Shown: one piece after another, positions 36,321-44,738 of the stretch | Numbering within the stretch: the first letter of the stretch is position 1 | Layout: each line of letters starts with the position of its first letter | Origin: Thermophagus sp052400625 | GTDB taxonomy: Bacteria > Bacteroidota > Bacteroidia > Bacteroidales > Marinilabiliaceae | Assembly (NCBI GenBank): GCA_052400625.1 | Contig: JBQTGH010000001.1 | Direction: 5' to 3' (one strand) | Length of the DNA: 64,000 nt | The notes under the pieces: model-generated | Database searches by the model: none | Seen by the model: the letters and a program-made list of their open reading frames with translations, nothing else | What the model was told of the DNA's origin: nothing | Made by a program: the position numbers and the translations under genes

Positions 36321-36600
36321 TGAACAAAAATTCCGGAAACAATGAAAATTTCTCGGTGAATACGAAAATTTCTCGGTGAAAATGAAAATTCTCCGGTGAA
36401 AATGAAAATTTCTCGGGGATATTGAAAATTCGACGGGGAATATCAGAAATTCGCGGTGAAAATGAAAATTTCTCGGTGAATATGAAAATTCGACGGGGAA
36501 TGTCAAAAATTTCCGGTGAAAATGAAAATTTTTCGGTGAATACGAAAATTCGACGGGGATGATAAGAAATTCGAGGGGATGATGATTTTTGTCCGGTAAA
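36321..36600. repeat. Tandem array, period exactly 20 bp, about 14 units
   Basis: Units such as AATGAAAATTTCTCGGTGAA repeat in perfect 20-bp register from 36321 to 36600. Units at 36341, 36381, 36401 and 36461 are nearly identical; outer ones diverge (for example TATGAAAATTCGACGGGGAA). The invariant part is an AAAATT tract followed eight or so bases later by CGG(T/G)GA. There are no spacers, so it is not CRISPR. Lies in the 3' region downstream of fucP on the minus strand. Confidence 0.85.
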
Positions 36601-36659
36601 ATTCTATATTCCGGGTATTTTTCGATTTTTTGAAATCGCTTATAATAAGCTAAAACCGG

Positions 36660-36752
36660 ATGTCGCACTTCAGGCATTTTTATAAAAAAGCGATGAATAA
36701 CCAATGGTTAAAAGGTAGCAATTAAATCCGAAAAGAGCCTGAAGTGCGACAT
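36660..36752 (-). terminator. Long 16-bp hairpin downstream of fucP
   Basis: ATGTCGCACTTCAGGC (36660-36675) is the perfect complement of 36737-36752, with a 61-nt loop. It lies 55 bp past the fucP stop. Only a weak T run (CCGGTTTTAG) follows, so it may be a terminator or a 3'-end protecting hairpin. Confidence 0.5.
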
Positions 36753-36806
36753 TTTCAATTCATTAAATATTCTCCAATACAAAAATTGAATAAGTAAACA
36801 CCCGGT

Positions 36807-38090
36807 CTATCCTTTGGTTTGAAAAAGAAATGCTCTATAACCGAAGATCGCAATAACCACAAAACTGAACATCGGCAATATAAATGAGGCATTAACAGCC
36901 GGCAAAAATGCAACTTTTTCCATGTCAATAATAGCCCCCTGCAGTGGCGGCATCAATGCGCCTCCCAGAATAGCCATCACCAGACCTGCAGCACCAAGAG
37001 TCGCATCTTTTCCAACACCTTTTAGGGCAATGCCGTAAATGGTCGGAAACATTAAAGACATAAAACCGGATGTGGCGATCAAACAATACAAACCGTTCAT
37101 TCCCTGAATAAAGATGGTACCTCCAATCGTCAGAATCCCACCAATGGCAAAAACCATAAGTAATCGCCTGGAATCTACATATTTCATAAGGAATGTACTA
37201 ATAAACCGACTGGTTAAAAACAACCCCATCGCTCCAATATTGTAAAGTTGAGCTGTTGCCTTTGGAATCCCCAGGTTCTCTGCATACTGAATAATAAAAG
37301 TCCAGCACATAATCTGGGCCGCAACATAAAAGACCTGAGCAATTACACCTTCTCTGTATACGGTATTTTTGATCAAACGGTCGAATGAATCCCAAAAATG
37401 GACTCTCTCGCTGTGTTCGGTTCGGGGCATCTTGGTAATGGCAATTATCACAAGGACAGCGACGACCACCAAGCCCAAGAGAAGATAGGGGTCTCGTATC
37501 ACTGCCAGATCATGTGCCCGAATACTTACCTTGGTTGTTTCATCCAACGCAGCGAAGGCTTGTTCCCCTAAGGAATCAGACTTTAAGGAGTCGAGGATTA
37601 CCTGTGAAGCAACAAACATACCCAACAAAGATCCCATAGGATTAAAAGCCTGAGCCAGATTCAGACGTTGTGTTGCGGTTTCTTCATCGCCCAATGACAG
37701 AATATAAGGATTGGCAGTGGTTTCCAAAAAAGCTAATCCAAACGTCATTATATATAAGGCAACCAGGAAAAAGCCAAAAATTTGATACTGTGCTGCCGGC
37801 CAAAACAGAAATGCCCCAAAAGCGTAGAGCACAAGCCCCAACATAATCGCTTTCTTATAAGTATAGCGTTGAACAAACAATGCAGCAGGGATGGCCATGG
37901 TAGCATATCCGCCATAAAATGCGAACTGGATCAAGGCCGCCTTTGCATTGGAGATTTCCATTACTGTTCGGAAAGCCGCCACCATGGGGTTGGTAATATC
38001 ATTGGCAAAGCCCCAAAGGGCAAACAAGCTGGTGATAACAACAAAAGGCACAAGATATTGTTTTGGTACAATAGAGGATTTGGTCGACAT
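36807..38090 (-). CDS. fucP: L-fucose:H+ symporter
   Basis: A 427-residue MFS carrier with 12 helices, of the FHS (FucP) family: YLVPFVVITSLFALWGFANDITNPMVAAF at the N-terminus, including the Asn/Asp in helix 1 that FucP uses for fucose and proton binding, and FLETTANPYILSLGDEETATQRLNLAQAFNPMGS, the family hallmark. Imports L-fucose across the inner membrane. Last gene of fucI-fucK-fucU-fucP; starts 7 bp after fucU, so co-transcribed. Confidence 0.93.
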   Translation of the reverse strand: MSTKSSIVPKQYLVPFVVITSLFALWGFANDITNPMVAAFRTVMEISNAKAALIQFAFYGGYATMAIPAALFVQRYTYKKAIMLGLVLYAFGAFLFWPAAQYQIFGFFLVALYIMTFGLAFLETTANPYILSLGDEETATQRLNLAQAFNPMGSLLGMFVASQVILDSLKSDSLGEQAFAALDETTKVSIRAHDLAVIRDPYLLLGLVVVAVLVIIAITKMPRTEHSERVHFWDSFDRLIKNTVYREGVIAQVFYVAAQIMCWTFIIQYAENLGIPKATAQLYNIGAMGLFLTSRFISTFLMKYVDSRRLLMVFAIGGILTIGGTIFIQGMNGLYCLIATSGFMSLMFPTIYGIALKGVGKDATLGAAGLVMAILGGALMPPLQGAIIDMEKVAFLPAVNASFILPMFSFVVIAIFGYRAFLFQTKG

Positions 38091-38097
38091 AACGATT

Positions 38098-38532
38098 CTA
38101 TTTAACAGGTGTAACTCCTTTTTTTAGTAAAATATTTCCATATTTTGCGGTTTCGCCTGTTATTACAACGGCAAAAGCTGATTGGGCCCTTTCGTAAAAC
38201 GCAAAACGATCCATACGTTCTACCGAATCAATGGCCGGGACTTCTTTCTTTATCTTTTCCAGATAGGACCGTTCCACTTCCGGATCCAGCAGATCTCCCT
38301 CCACCGGTGCCATCATCATCACGGGACAAGGCACATAACTATCCAGTTCAAAAAGTGGAAGAATCGCTTCCAACAGATCGGGGATCCGTATCCCATCCGC
38401 CCTCAATGTATTGGCGTTGACACTTTCTCCGGGGAAATGAGCATCGGCCAGAACAATTTCATCGCCATGTCCCATGGAAGCCAAAACTTTTAATAATTCA
38501 GGACTTATAAGAGGTGATATTCCTTTTAACAT
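38098..38532 (-). CDS. fucU: L-fucose mutarotase
   Basis: A 144-residue RbsD/FucU protein that interconverts alpha- and beta-L-fucose so that the isomerase receives its anomer. Conserved parts: MLKGISPLISPELLKVLASMGHGDEIVLADAHFP with the catalytic His in MGHGD, ILPLFELDSY, and a C-terminal ETAKYGNILLKKGV. Length is standard (about 140). Overlapping regulation with fucP is implied by the 7-bp gap. Confidence 0.95.
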   Translation of the reverse strand: MLKGISPLISPELLKVLASMGHGDEIVLADAHFPGESVNANTLRADGIRIPDLLEAILPLFELDSYVPCPVMMMAPVEGDLLDPEVERSYLEKIKKEVPAIDSVERMDRFAFYERAQSAFAVVITGETAKYGNILLKKGVTPVK

Positions 38533-38635
38533 ATCAATGGAATTTAAATGTTATTGCTCAATCATCCTTAACTTCCTTCAAAGACTCAACGGAAGGTTAG
38601 ATATACTCAACGTAACAATACCTTGCAAGGTTGAT

Positions 38636-38715
38636 ACGGACATGATCAAATAAGTTGATCACAAAAGAGAATGTAAAAAACCTAAAATCATGCGAGTTCC
38701 ATCCGACCAATGAAT
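38636..38715 (-). repeat. Dispersed intergenic inverted-repeat element, copy D
   Basis: Minus strand begins CATTGGTCGGATGGAACTCG and continues CATGA; the other end (GATCATGTCCG) is only a partial match. It lies between fucK and fucU, that is, inside the operon. Confidence 0.6.
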
Positions 38716-38778
38716 GAAACAAATTTTATACTGATGAAAATTTCACTTTACAATCACCGGCAATGGACTAATAAGAAA

Positions 38779-40275
38779 TCAAATACCGATCAATTTGTCC
38801 TTAAAAGTAATATATCTTTGATACAATTTTTCATAAGTCATCACTTTTTCAGAAGGCTCAATAATATTGGGATTGAAGGGTATATTTTTCCGGGCCTCGT
38901 GTACATTGGAGGCGCATCCTGCGCCAGCAAAAACAAAAAGTGCAGCACCTAAGACGGTTGTTTCCTTCTGATCAATGAGACAAATGGGAGTATTGCAAAC
39001 ATCAGCGCGTATCTGATTCCATAATCTGTTTTTTGAGCCTCCACCCACGCAGATGATTTGATTGGCCGAAAAACGACCGGCAGTCTGAAGTTTTTCCAAT
39101 CCTTCACGTAATCGGAATGCAAGACTTTCCAGGATTGCACGTCCTATTTGCCCACGCGAGGTATGAATGGTCAATCCGTGAATTTTGCCTCCATTGGCAT
39201 CCCCATTTTTAAAGAATGAAGGATCAATCATCAGCCCATGTTCACCAGGCTCCACCTCTTCTGCTTCTTTTATTAATGTCTCGTACAATTGATCGCCTTT
39301 CAAGCCGGAATAGAAATGTCTTGTAAACCATTCCAGCACTCCGGAGCCTAACCAGTTTTGTCCAATGGTATATATTCCTGCTTCTGCATCAGCTTCGGTA
39401 GTAATCCCTTCTTCCAACTCATATCGAGAAGCCGTAAAATAGTTACTGCGAGCCATTAGAATTTCCCATGTACCGGAGCTGAGAACGGGTTGTTTCAACT
39501 CGGCACCAGATCCAAAAATAGCAAATTGGGTATCGTGTCCGGCCAGGAATAAAGGAGTTCTTTCAGGTAATCCGGTAAGGCGGGCAGCCTCAGGGGAGAC
39601 TTCTCCCACCCTATCTCCCGGTTCGCCAATAGTTCCAAACAGGGCTGGTGACAATTTTAAGACTGTAAGTATTTCCTCAGAGAGACTTCTTGACTTCAAA
39701 TCCATCAACATGGAAGTGCCCAGCATGGTGGCATCATTCACCCGACATCCACCCAATTTATTTAAAAAGAGAGAAGGCATAAACAAAAACCGATCAGCCT
39801 TTTCCAGAACATCCGGTCGATTTTCCCTGAACCATATCATCTTATTGATGGTATTAAATGCATAAGGAAAGACCCCACTGATTTCATAAAGTCGTTCAAC
39901 CGGGCAGTATTGATCGATTGTTTCCACAATGGACTGAGTTCTGGAACATTGCCAGGAAATCACCGGATACAACAAGTCATCATTTTTATCGATGAATGCT
40001 CCATCGACACCGAAAGTGGTTACCGTAACACCGGCAATCCGATCTCTGTTTATCTGTTTCATAACCTTATCGGAAAGTCCACAAAACTTGCCCCACAACT
40101 TACCCAAGTTCCATATTCTGCCACCCGGAAAAAAAGGATCATCATCGGTTTCATTGGCAGCCGCTTCGGAAGCCTCTATTACACCTTTAGTATTGATGGC
40201 AATAACTCTCAGGTTGGTAGCACCACAGTCGAAAACAATAGCAATATCTTTATTTTTTGCAGGTATATCGTCCAT
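38779..40275 (-). CDS. fucK: L-fuculokinase (FGGY kinase)
   Basis: A 498-residue FGGY-family carbohydrate kinase. N-terminal ATPase fold begins IVFDCGATNLRVIAIN (phosphate loop 1); TVTTFGVDGAFID holds the substrate Asp region; C-terminal domain has LSSGTWEILMA, GQNWLGSGVLEWF and ICVGGGSKNRLWNQIRADV (adenosine-binding). Phosphorylates L-fuculose at O-1. Assigned as FucK rather than rhamnulokinase because it sits directly after fucI and before fucU/fucP. The downstream L-fuculose-1-phosphate aldolase is not in the window. Confidence 0.88.
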   Translation of the reverse strand: MDDIPAKNKDIAIVFDCGATNLRVIAINTKGVIEASEAAANETDDDPFFPGGRIWNLGKLWGKFCGLSDKVMKQINRDRIAGVTVTTFGVDGAFIDKNDDLLYPVISWQCSRTQSIVETIDQYCPVERLYEISGVFPYAFNTINKMIWFRENRPDVLEKADRFLFMPSLFLNKLGGCRVNDATMLGTSMLMDLKSRSLSEEILTVLKLSPALFGTIGEPGDRVGEVSPEAARLTGLPERTPLFLAGHDTQFAIFGSGAELKQPVLSSGTWEILMARSNYFTASRYELEEGITTEADAEAGIYTIGQNWLGSGVLEWFTRHFYSGLKGDQLYETLIKEAEEVEPGEHGLMIDPSFFKNGDANGGKIHGLTIHTSRGQIGRAILESLAFRLREGLEKLQTAGRFSANQIICVGGGSKNRLWNQIRADVCNTPICLIDQKETTVLGAALFVFAGAGCASNVHEARKNIPFNPNIIEPSEKVMTYEKLYQRYITFKDKLIGI

Positions 40276-40549
40276 AGATATTAATGGTCTTTTGCTGAAT
40301 TAATTTTATAGCCTATTTGTATGGCGATCGGGCTTGATGGTATTATCCATAAAATTTAGGGGATCTGCCACTCAGTAAGCCCTAGAAAATCAAAAAGTAA
40401 ATATCCAATAACACAGACGCAAAGCTTCTGGGGCCAAAATTACAATTGCTCACATCAGACGTTTTTAATTGAATTCTTATTTCAAATATGCTGATTATCT
40501 CCGGAAATGCTTTGCGTCTAAATGTCATTAAAACAAGTTCGAACAAACC
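40276..40549. other. fucI-fucK spacer with an 11-bp inverted repeat
   Basis: AGACGCAAAGC (40415-40425) and GCTTTGCGTCT (40509-40519) are perfect complements, 83 nt apart. The 274-bp spacer is long for an operon and could attenuate transcription or fix mRNA ends. No gene. Confidence 0.5.
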
Positions 40550-42331
40550 CTACCCGTAGAGAGGTCCGTAATTGGAACAAGCTCTGTAATCGGCGCCTTC
40601 TTTATCTTCTCCGAAGGATGCCCATGCGCTGGGACGAAAGACCTTATCTTCATCAACGTTATGCAACGACACAGGGATTCTCAACATCGAAGCCAAAGTA
40701 ATTAAGTCGGCACCGATATGTCCGTAACTAATGGCTCCGTGATTAGCCCCCCAGTTGGCCATAACGGAATAAACATCTTTAAAGGCCCCATTACCGGTTG
40801 TTCTGGGAACAAACCAGGTGGTTGGCCAAGTAGGATTGGTTCGCTGGTCCAGAATGGTATGGATATCATCCGGAATATCGACTGTCCATCCTTCAGCAAT
40901 CTGAAGCACCGGTCCGAGTCCCTTAACCAGATTGATACGACTCATGGTAACAGGCATTTCGCCGGCAGTTTTAAATTGAGAAGAGAAGCCACCCCCTCTG
41001 AAGTATTCTCTGTCAGCCTGGGGCCATTGAGTATTTTCCAAACAACGTTGAACATCTTGCTCGGTGATTTCCCAAAATGGTTTCATCACTGAATTGCCGG
41101 CCTTATCCTTTTGCTGTCCTGTGGCATCCAGGGTGGTAGATCCGGAATTGATCAGATGAATGATCCCCCCTGCTGCTTTACCGCTCAGTTCTTTTCCAGT
41201 AACGCGTTTTACGGCTTCCGGGCTCCAATAGGTACGTACATCCGAGAATATTTGGGCTGTATTGGAAAGGAGATGCCCGAACAGCATGGCGACTCCGTTC
41301 AAACTGTCGTTTTCTGTGGCAAGCACAAAAGCTTCGCGTATTCCGTTCCAATCGAATGAGGAATTAAGAATGGCCTCAGAAAAATCGCCGTTAGGCATAT
41401 AGTCGGTCCATTGCCGTTGTCCCTGGAAACCACCAAGAATGGCATTTCTACCCAGGCCTTCCTCACGGTAACCTTTTTCTACTATTTTCGGGTTTCCGAT
41501 CATCATATCCCTAATAATAAGCGTCATCTTTACGACGGTTTCCCATTCCAATTGTTTCCGGGAAGCATCTTTCTTGTTATGGGGTTTATTTAAATCTTCT
41601 CCTTCTTTACAGTTCTTTTTGGTCCATTCAAGGGCCTTTTCAAACTCTTCTTTATCATAAATTTCTTCATCAATTCTCCGCAATATTTCGGTTGAATCCA
41701 CAAATTCAGTACGAATACCCAGATAATCCTGGAAGAAATGCTGATCGACCATAGAACCTGCGATTCCCATAGAACTATATCCCACAGAGAGATAAGATTT
41801 ACCTTTCATTTCGGCGACTGCAAGTCCGGCATTTACAAACCTCAGGATTTTTTCTTTAACATCGTCCGGAATACTCATATCATCTGCATCCTGTACATTA
41901 CGACCATATATACCAAAAGCAGGCAACCCTTTCTGGGTATAACCGGCCAAAGCAGCGGCAAGATACACCGCCCCGGGCCTTTCGGTGCCGTTAAAACCCC
42001 ATATGGCCTTTGGCATCAAAGGATCGGTATCCATAACCTCGGTGCCATAACACCAGCAAGGTGTAACGGTCAACGAAACACCAACTCCCTCTTGCCTGAA
42101 TTTTTCAGCGCACATAGCAGCCTCTGCCACCCCACCGATGGTGGTATCAGCGATGACACATTCCACCTTTTCACCATTTGCAAAACGTATGTTTTCTTCT
42201 ATCAGCCGGGCGGCTGCCTTGGCCAGTCCCATCACCTGAGATTCCAGAGATTCACGAACGCCTCGTTCCCGTCCATCAATGACGGGACGAATACCTACTT
42301 TGGGCATACTGCCTATTAGTCTTTTCGCCAT
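40550..42331 (-). CDS. fucI: L-fucose isomerase
   Basis: A 593-residue isomerase (E. coli FucI has 591) converting L-fucose to L-fuculose with Mn2+. Metal-binding residues are visible in LATENDSLNG (Glu), IFSDVRTYWSPE (Asp) and NWGANHG (His). C-terminal domain ends YRACSNYGPLY, near identical to the E. coli enzyme. It may also act on D-arabinose. First gene of the fucose operon and divergent from an AraC regulator 296 bp away. Confidence 0.98.
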   Translation of the reverse strand: MAKRLIGSMPKVGIRPVIDGRERGVRESLESQVMGLAKAAARLIEENIRFANGEKVECVIADTTIGGVAEAAMCAEKFRQEGVGVSLTVTPCWCYGTEVMDTDPLMPKAIWGFNGTERPGAVYLAAALAGYTQKGLPAFGIYGRNVQDADDMSIPDDVKEKILRFVNAGLAVAEMKGKSYLSVGYSSMGIAGSMVDQHFFQDYLGIRTEFVDSTEILRRIDEEIYDKEEFEKALEWTKKNCKEGEDLNKPHNKKDASRKQLEWETVVKMTLIIRDMMIGNPKIVEKGYREEGLGRNAILGGFQGQRQWTDYMPNGDFSEAILNSSFDWNGIREAFVLATENDSLNGVAMLFGHLLSNTAQIFSDVRTYWSPEAVKRVTGKELSGKAAGGIIHLINSGSTTLDATGQQKDKAGNSVMKPFWEITEQDVQRCLENTQWPQADREYFRGGGFSSQFKTAGEMPVTMSRINLVKGLGPVLQIAEGWTVDIPDDIHTILDQRTNPTWPTTWFVPRTTGNGAFKDVYSVMANWGANHGAISYGHIGADLITLASMLRIPVSLHNVDEDKVFRPSAWASFGEDKEGADYRACSNYGPLYG

Positions 42332-42381
42332 AATACCTTAACTTTAGATGGTTAATTGCATTAATAAAATTTATCTAAAAA

Positions 42382-42484
42382 CATTGGTTAAATAAAACTG
42401 GCATGGCCAAGTTTTATACATATACTTTCTCCGAAAGGTCGGGAAAAGCATGGATTATCTTCCTTGACCATACTCGTTTCATAA
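42382..42484 (+). repeat. Dispersed intergenic inverted-repeat element, copy E (divergent)
   Basis: ACATTGGTTA...GGCATGGCC at the left and TTGACCATACTCGTTTCAT at the right. Lies in the fucI/araC-type promoter region. The left end is more diverged than in other copies. Confidence 0.5.
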
Positions 42485-42566
42485 CAAATTTCCCAATACA
42501 AACGATGCTTCACTTGTATTTACAAATTTGAGAAATCCCCATACGTTAACAAATGTTTGAATTTTA

Positions 42567-42574
42567 TATTTTTG
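42567..42574 (+). promoter_or_regulatory. Candidate -7 element of the AraC-type gene
   Basis: TATTTTTG matches TAnnTTTG, about 54 bp before the start codon. No -33 element at proper spacing was found. Confidence 0.3.
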
Positions 42575-42627
42575 TATCTATTTTAAACATCATTTTTTGA
42601 ACAAACATCATCAAAACCTAAAGAAAT

Positions 42628-43548
42628 ATGAGAAATACTTATAGCAAAACCCCGGACAAAGGCGATCCATCAGACGTATTTCAAATATTTCCGCGTCATC
42701 ATTTGCAAATATTGTGTTGTCGATATTGGTGGTTGAAAAAATGGGAGTTTAAAGAGCTGGCTTTCCCCTATTGGCGTATATATCATAACACCATTGATGG
42801 AGCAAGAATAATTTACAACAACAAAGAATATTCTTTGTCATCGGATAAGATCATACTAATAACCCCGAACACTTCATTTCAAAGTAAGCTCTCGAGGCAA
42901 GGAACCCTACCACACGATTTCGAGCTGGAGGGTGGACGTGTAGAAAGTCTTAAGGACAAGGAAATTATAGAAACGACAGAAGGAGTTTTACACCTATTTA
43001 TTCATTTCAATCTTGGAATTCCATATGACAATGTATCTCCCGGAATTTTTGTTTTTGACCTCACCGATCATCTAAGAGATAAGATATCCAGGATCATAGA
43101 GCATCTCACCGAAGATTACAGGCGTTTTAATTATTATGGATCGCTAGCTATTCAATCGTTGATTTGCGATCTCCTGTCGGAAGTACCAGAATCACTATGG
43201 GATCTTCGATCTAATGATCATAGAATTCTGAGCGTTCTTGGTTTTATTGAAAAAAATCTCCACCAATCACTAAAAAACAGCGAACTTGCCCAACAAGCAA
43301 AAATGGCCACCAATTCATTCACAAGACTCTTCACTACAGAGACCGGAATATCACCCCAAAGGTACGTCAAAAAAAAACGTGTCGAATATGCATGTGTTTT
43401 ATTACACCATACCAACCGCTCCATTGATCAAATTGCAACAGAAACGGGATTTGCCGACCGTTTTCATTTTTCCAGGGTATTCAGGGAGATAACCAAGACA
43501 TCACCTGCGCGCTATAGAAAAGAATATGAAATAACGTATACTCACTAA
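42628..43548 (+). CDS. AraC-family transcriptional regulator
   Basis: A 306-residue regulator. N-terminal cupin-like sensor (about 35-150; HNTIDGARIIYNNKEYSL, EGVLHLFIHFNLGIP) and C-terminal AraC double helix-turn-helix (about 205-303; NSELAQQAKMATNSFTRLF, then ISPQRYVKKKRVEYACVLL, IDQIATETGFADRFHFSRVF). Transcribed away from the fucose operon across a shared 296-bp region, so it most likely senses fucose or a derivative and controls fucI-K-U-P. The sensed molecule is inferred from position. Confidence 0.9.
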   Translation: MRNTYSKTPDKGDPSDVFQIFPRHHLQILCCRYWWLKKWEFKELAFPYWRIYHNTIDGARIIYNNKEYSLSSDKIILITPNTSFQSKLSRQGTLPHDFELEGGRVESLKDKEIIETTEGVLHLFIHFNLGIPYDNVSPGIFVFDLTDHLRDKISRIIEHLTEDYRRFNYYGSLAIQSLICDLLSEVPESLWDLRSNDHRILSVLGFIEKNLHQSLKNSELAQQAKMATNSFTRLFTTETGISPQRYVKKKRVEYACVLLHHTNRSIDQIATETGFADRFHFSRVFREITKTSPARYRKEYEITYTH

Positions 43549-43727
43549 CATAAGTACAAAAATCTGGTTGGAAAAAATACCGTAATATCCGAAACGCCAT
43601 TTTACACCGGTTGTTCCGGGATTAAGTTGCCCCCCCTCCCTGGTTTCCCATAATAATTAAGGAAACACCTCAGCGCCTAACAAAATCAAAATGTATTACG
43701 GATTTCCCAACCATTACGACATGGCCG

Positions 43728-44711
43728 CTATAATGAGTTGTTTTTTACAAAATCAACAATTTCATTAAGATACCCGAATGCCACGCCCACAACTGTATCT
43801 GCTGCACCATAATAAACAGCAACTTTGTTGTCTTGTGTAATGGCAGCGCAGGGAAACACCACATTAGGGACATCCCCGGTTAATTCGTAAGTTGCATTAG
43901 GTGCCAGCAAGTAAGGTTGTGAACGGAACAACACTTTTGAAGGATCTTTTTCATCCAGGATGGCCGCCCCCATGGAATACCGAAAGCCGCGACAGGTATT
44001 GATGACCCCATGATAAAAAATGAGCCATCCTTCCTTTATGCGGATGGGTGCAGAACCGGCCCCGATTTTTGTGCACTGCCAGGCACTTTTTTCGAAATCG
44101 GCCACTTTCATCACACAGCGGTGCTCTCCCCAATATTTCATATCGGGGCTATAACTGATATAAATATCTCCGAAAGGGGTATGCCCATTATCACTGGGAC
44201 GACTCAACATGGCATATTTACCGTTTATTTTTTCGGGAAATAAAACGCCGTTACGATTAAAAGGTAAAAAGGCATTTTCGCACTGATAGAAATCTACAAA
44301 ATCAAAAGTATAAGCAATCCCGATGGTGGGCCCGTGATACCCGTTGCACCAGGTTACCCAGTAACGATCTTCAATAAAGACGACACGGGGGTCGTATTTA
44401 TAGTCCGATTCAATCATTTCTGTGTTGCCGGGTTTCATGGCAATCGGTTCATGCTCAATATCCCAGTTAATCCCGTCCTTACTGAATCCGGCATAAATAT
44501 TCATTTGGACAGCTTTGTTGTCGGAGCGAAAGACACCTGCATAACCATCACCAAACGGAACAACAGCACTGTTAAAAATACTATTGGATCCGGGAATGTC
44601 ATACCTTCCAATAATCGGATTTCCGGAATATCTCCACATTACATCTGTCCATCCCCGGGGACGCTCTTCCCAGGGAAATGGTATCATACTCTTTAAATCT
44701 CTTTTTTCCAT
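43728..44711 (-). CDS. GH130 beta-mannoside phosphorylase
   Basis: A 327-residue cytosolic five-bladed propeller enzyme without a signal peptide. GH130 hallmarks: SGNPIIGRYDIPGSNSIFNSAVVPFG, YKYDPRVVFIEDRYWVTWCNGY (DPR site), GAGSAPIRIKEGWLIFYHGV, where the YHG histidine contributes to phosphate binding in phosphorylases, and VVFPCAAITQDNKVAVYYGAADTVVGVA. Such enzymes phosphorolyse beta-1,4-mannosyl oligosaccharides or mannosyl-GlcNAc to mannose-1-phosphate. Which acceptor is used cannot be decided by eye. It starts 27 bp after the symporter gene, indicating a common transcript and intracellular use of the imported oligosaccharide. Confidence 0.88.
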   Translation of the reverse strand: MEKRDLKSMIPFPWEERPRGWTDVMWRYSGNPIIGRYDIPGSNSIFNSAVVPFGDGYAGVFRSDNKAVQMNIYAGFSKDGINWDIEHEPIAMKPGNTEMIESDYKYDPRVVFIEDRYWVTWCNGYHGPTIGIAYTFDFVDFYQCENAFLPFNRNGVLFPEKINGKYAMLSRPSDNGHTPFGDIYISYSPDMKYWGEHRCVMKVADFEKSAWQCTKIGAGSAPIRIKEGWLIFYHGVINTCRGFRYSMGAAILDEKDPSKVLFRSQPYLLAPNATYELTGDVPNVVFPCAAITQDNKVAVYYGAADTVVGVAFGYLNEIVDFVKNNSL

Positions 44712-44738
44712 CCCAAAAAGATTAAACTACGTTTTTTA

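Larger units (their letters stand above)
35766..36806. other. Gene-free kilobase with inverted repeats and a tandem array
   Basis: Holds an 11-bp inverted repeat CGAGTCAGATA (35793-35803) / TATCTGACTCG (35960-35970) around about 155 bp, the 20-bp tandem array (36321-36600), and a 16-bp hairpin (36660-36752). Short frames on both strands show no gene-like features; the longest (minus strand through the array) is a by-product of the 20-bp period. Confidence 0.6.

Noticed and set aside
36321..36600. Possible CRISPR array
   Set aside because: Units are contiguous 20-mers with no unique spacers, and no cas gene is in the window.
36300..36704. A 134-codon minus-strand open frame through the 20-bp array
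   Set aside because: Its repeating NFHFHR/FSYSP pattern is produced by three 20-bp units per 20 codons. No start context, no family pattern; treated as a by-product of the repeat.
41738..42319. A 193-codon plus-strand frame opposite fucI
   Set aside because: fucI on the minus strand is near identical to known enzymes; the opposite frame is a shadow.
43549..43727. Possible terminator between the AraC gene and the GH130 gene
   Set aside because: No convincing stem followed by a T run on either strand.
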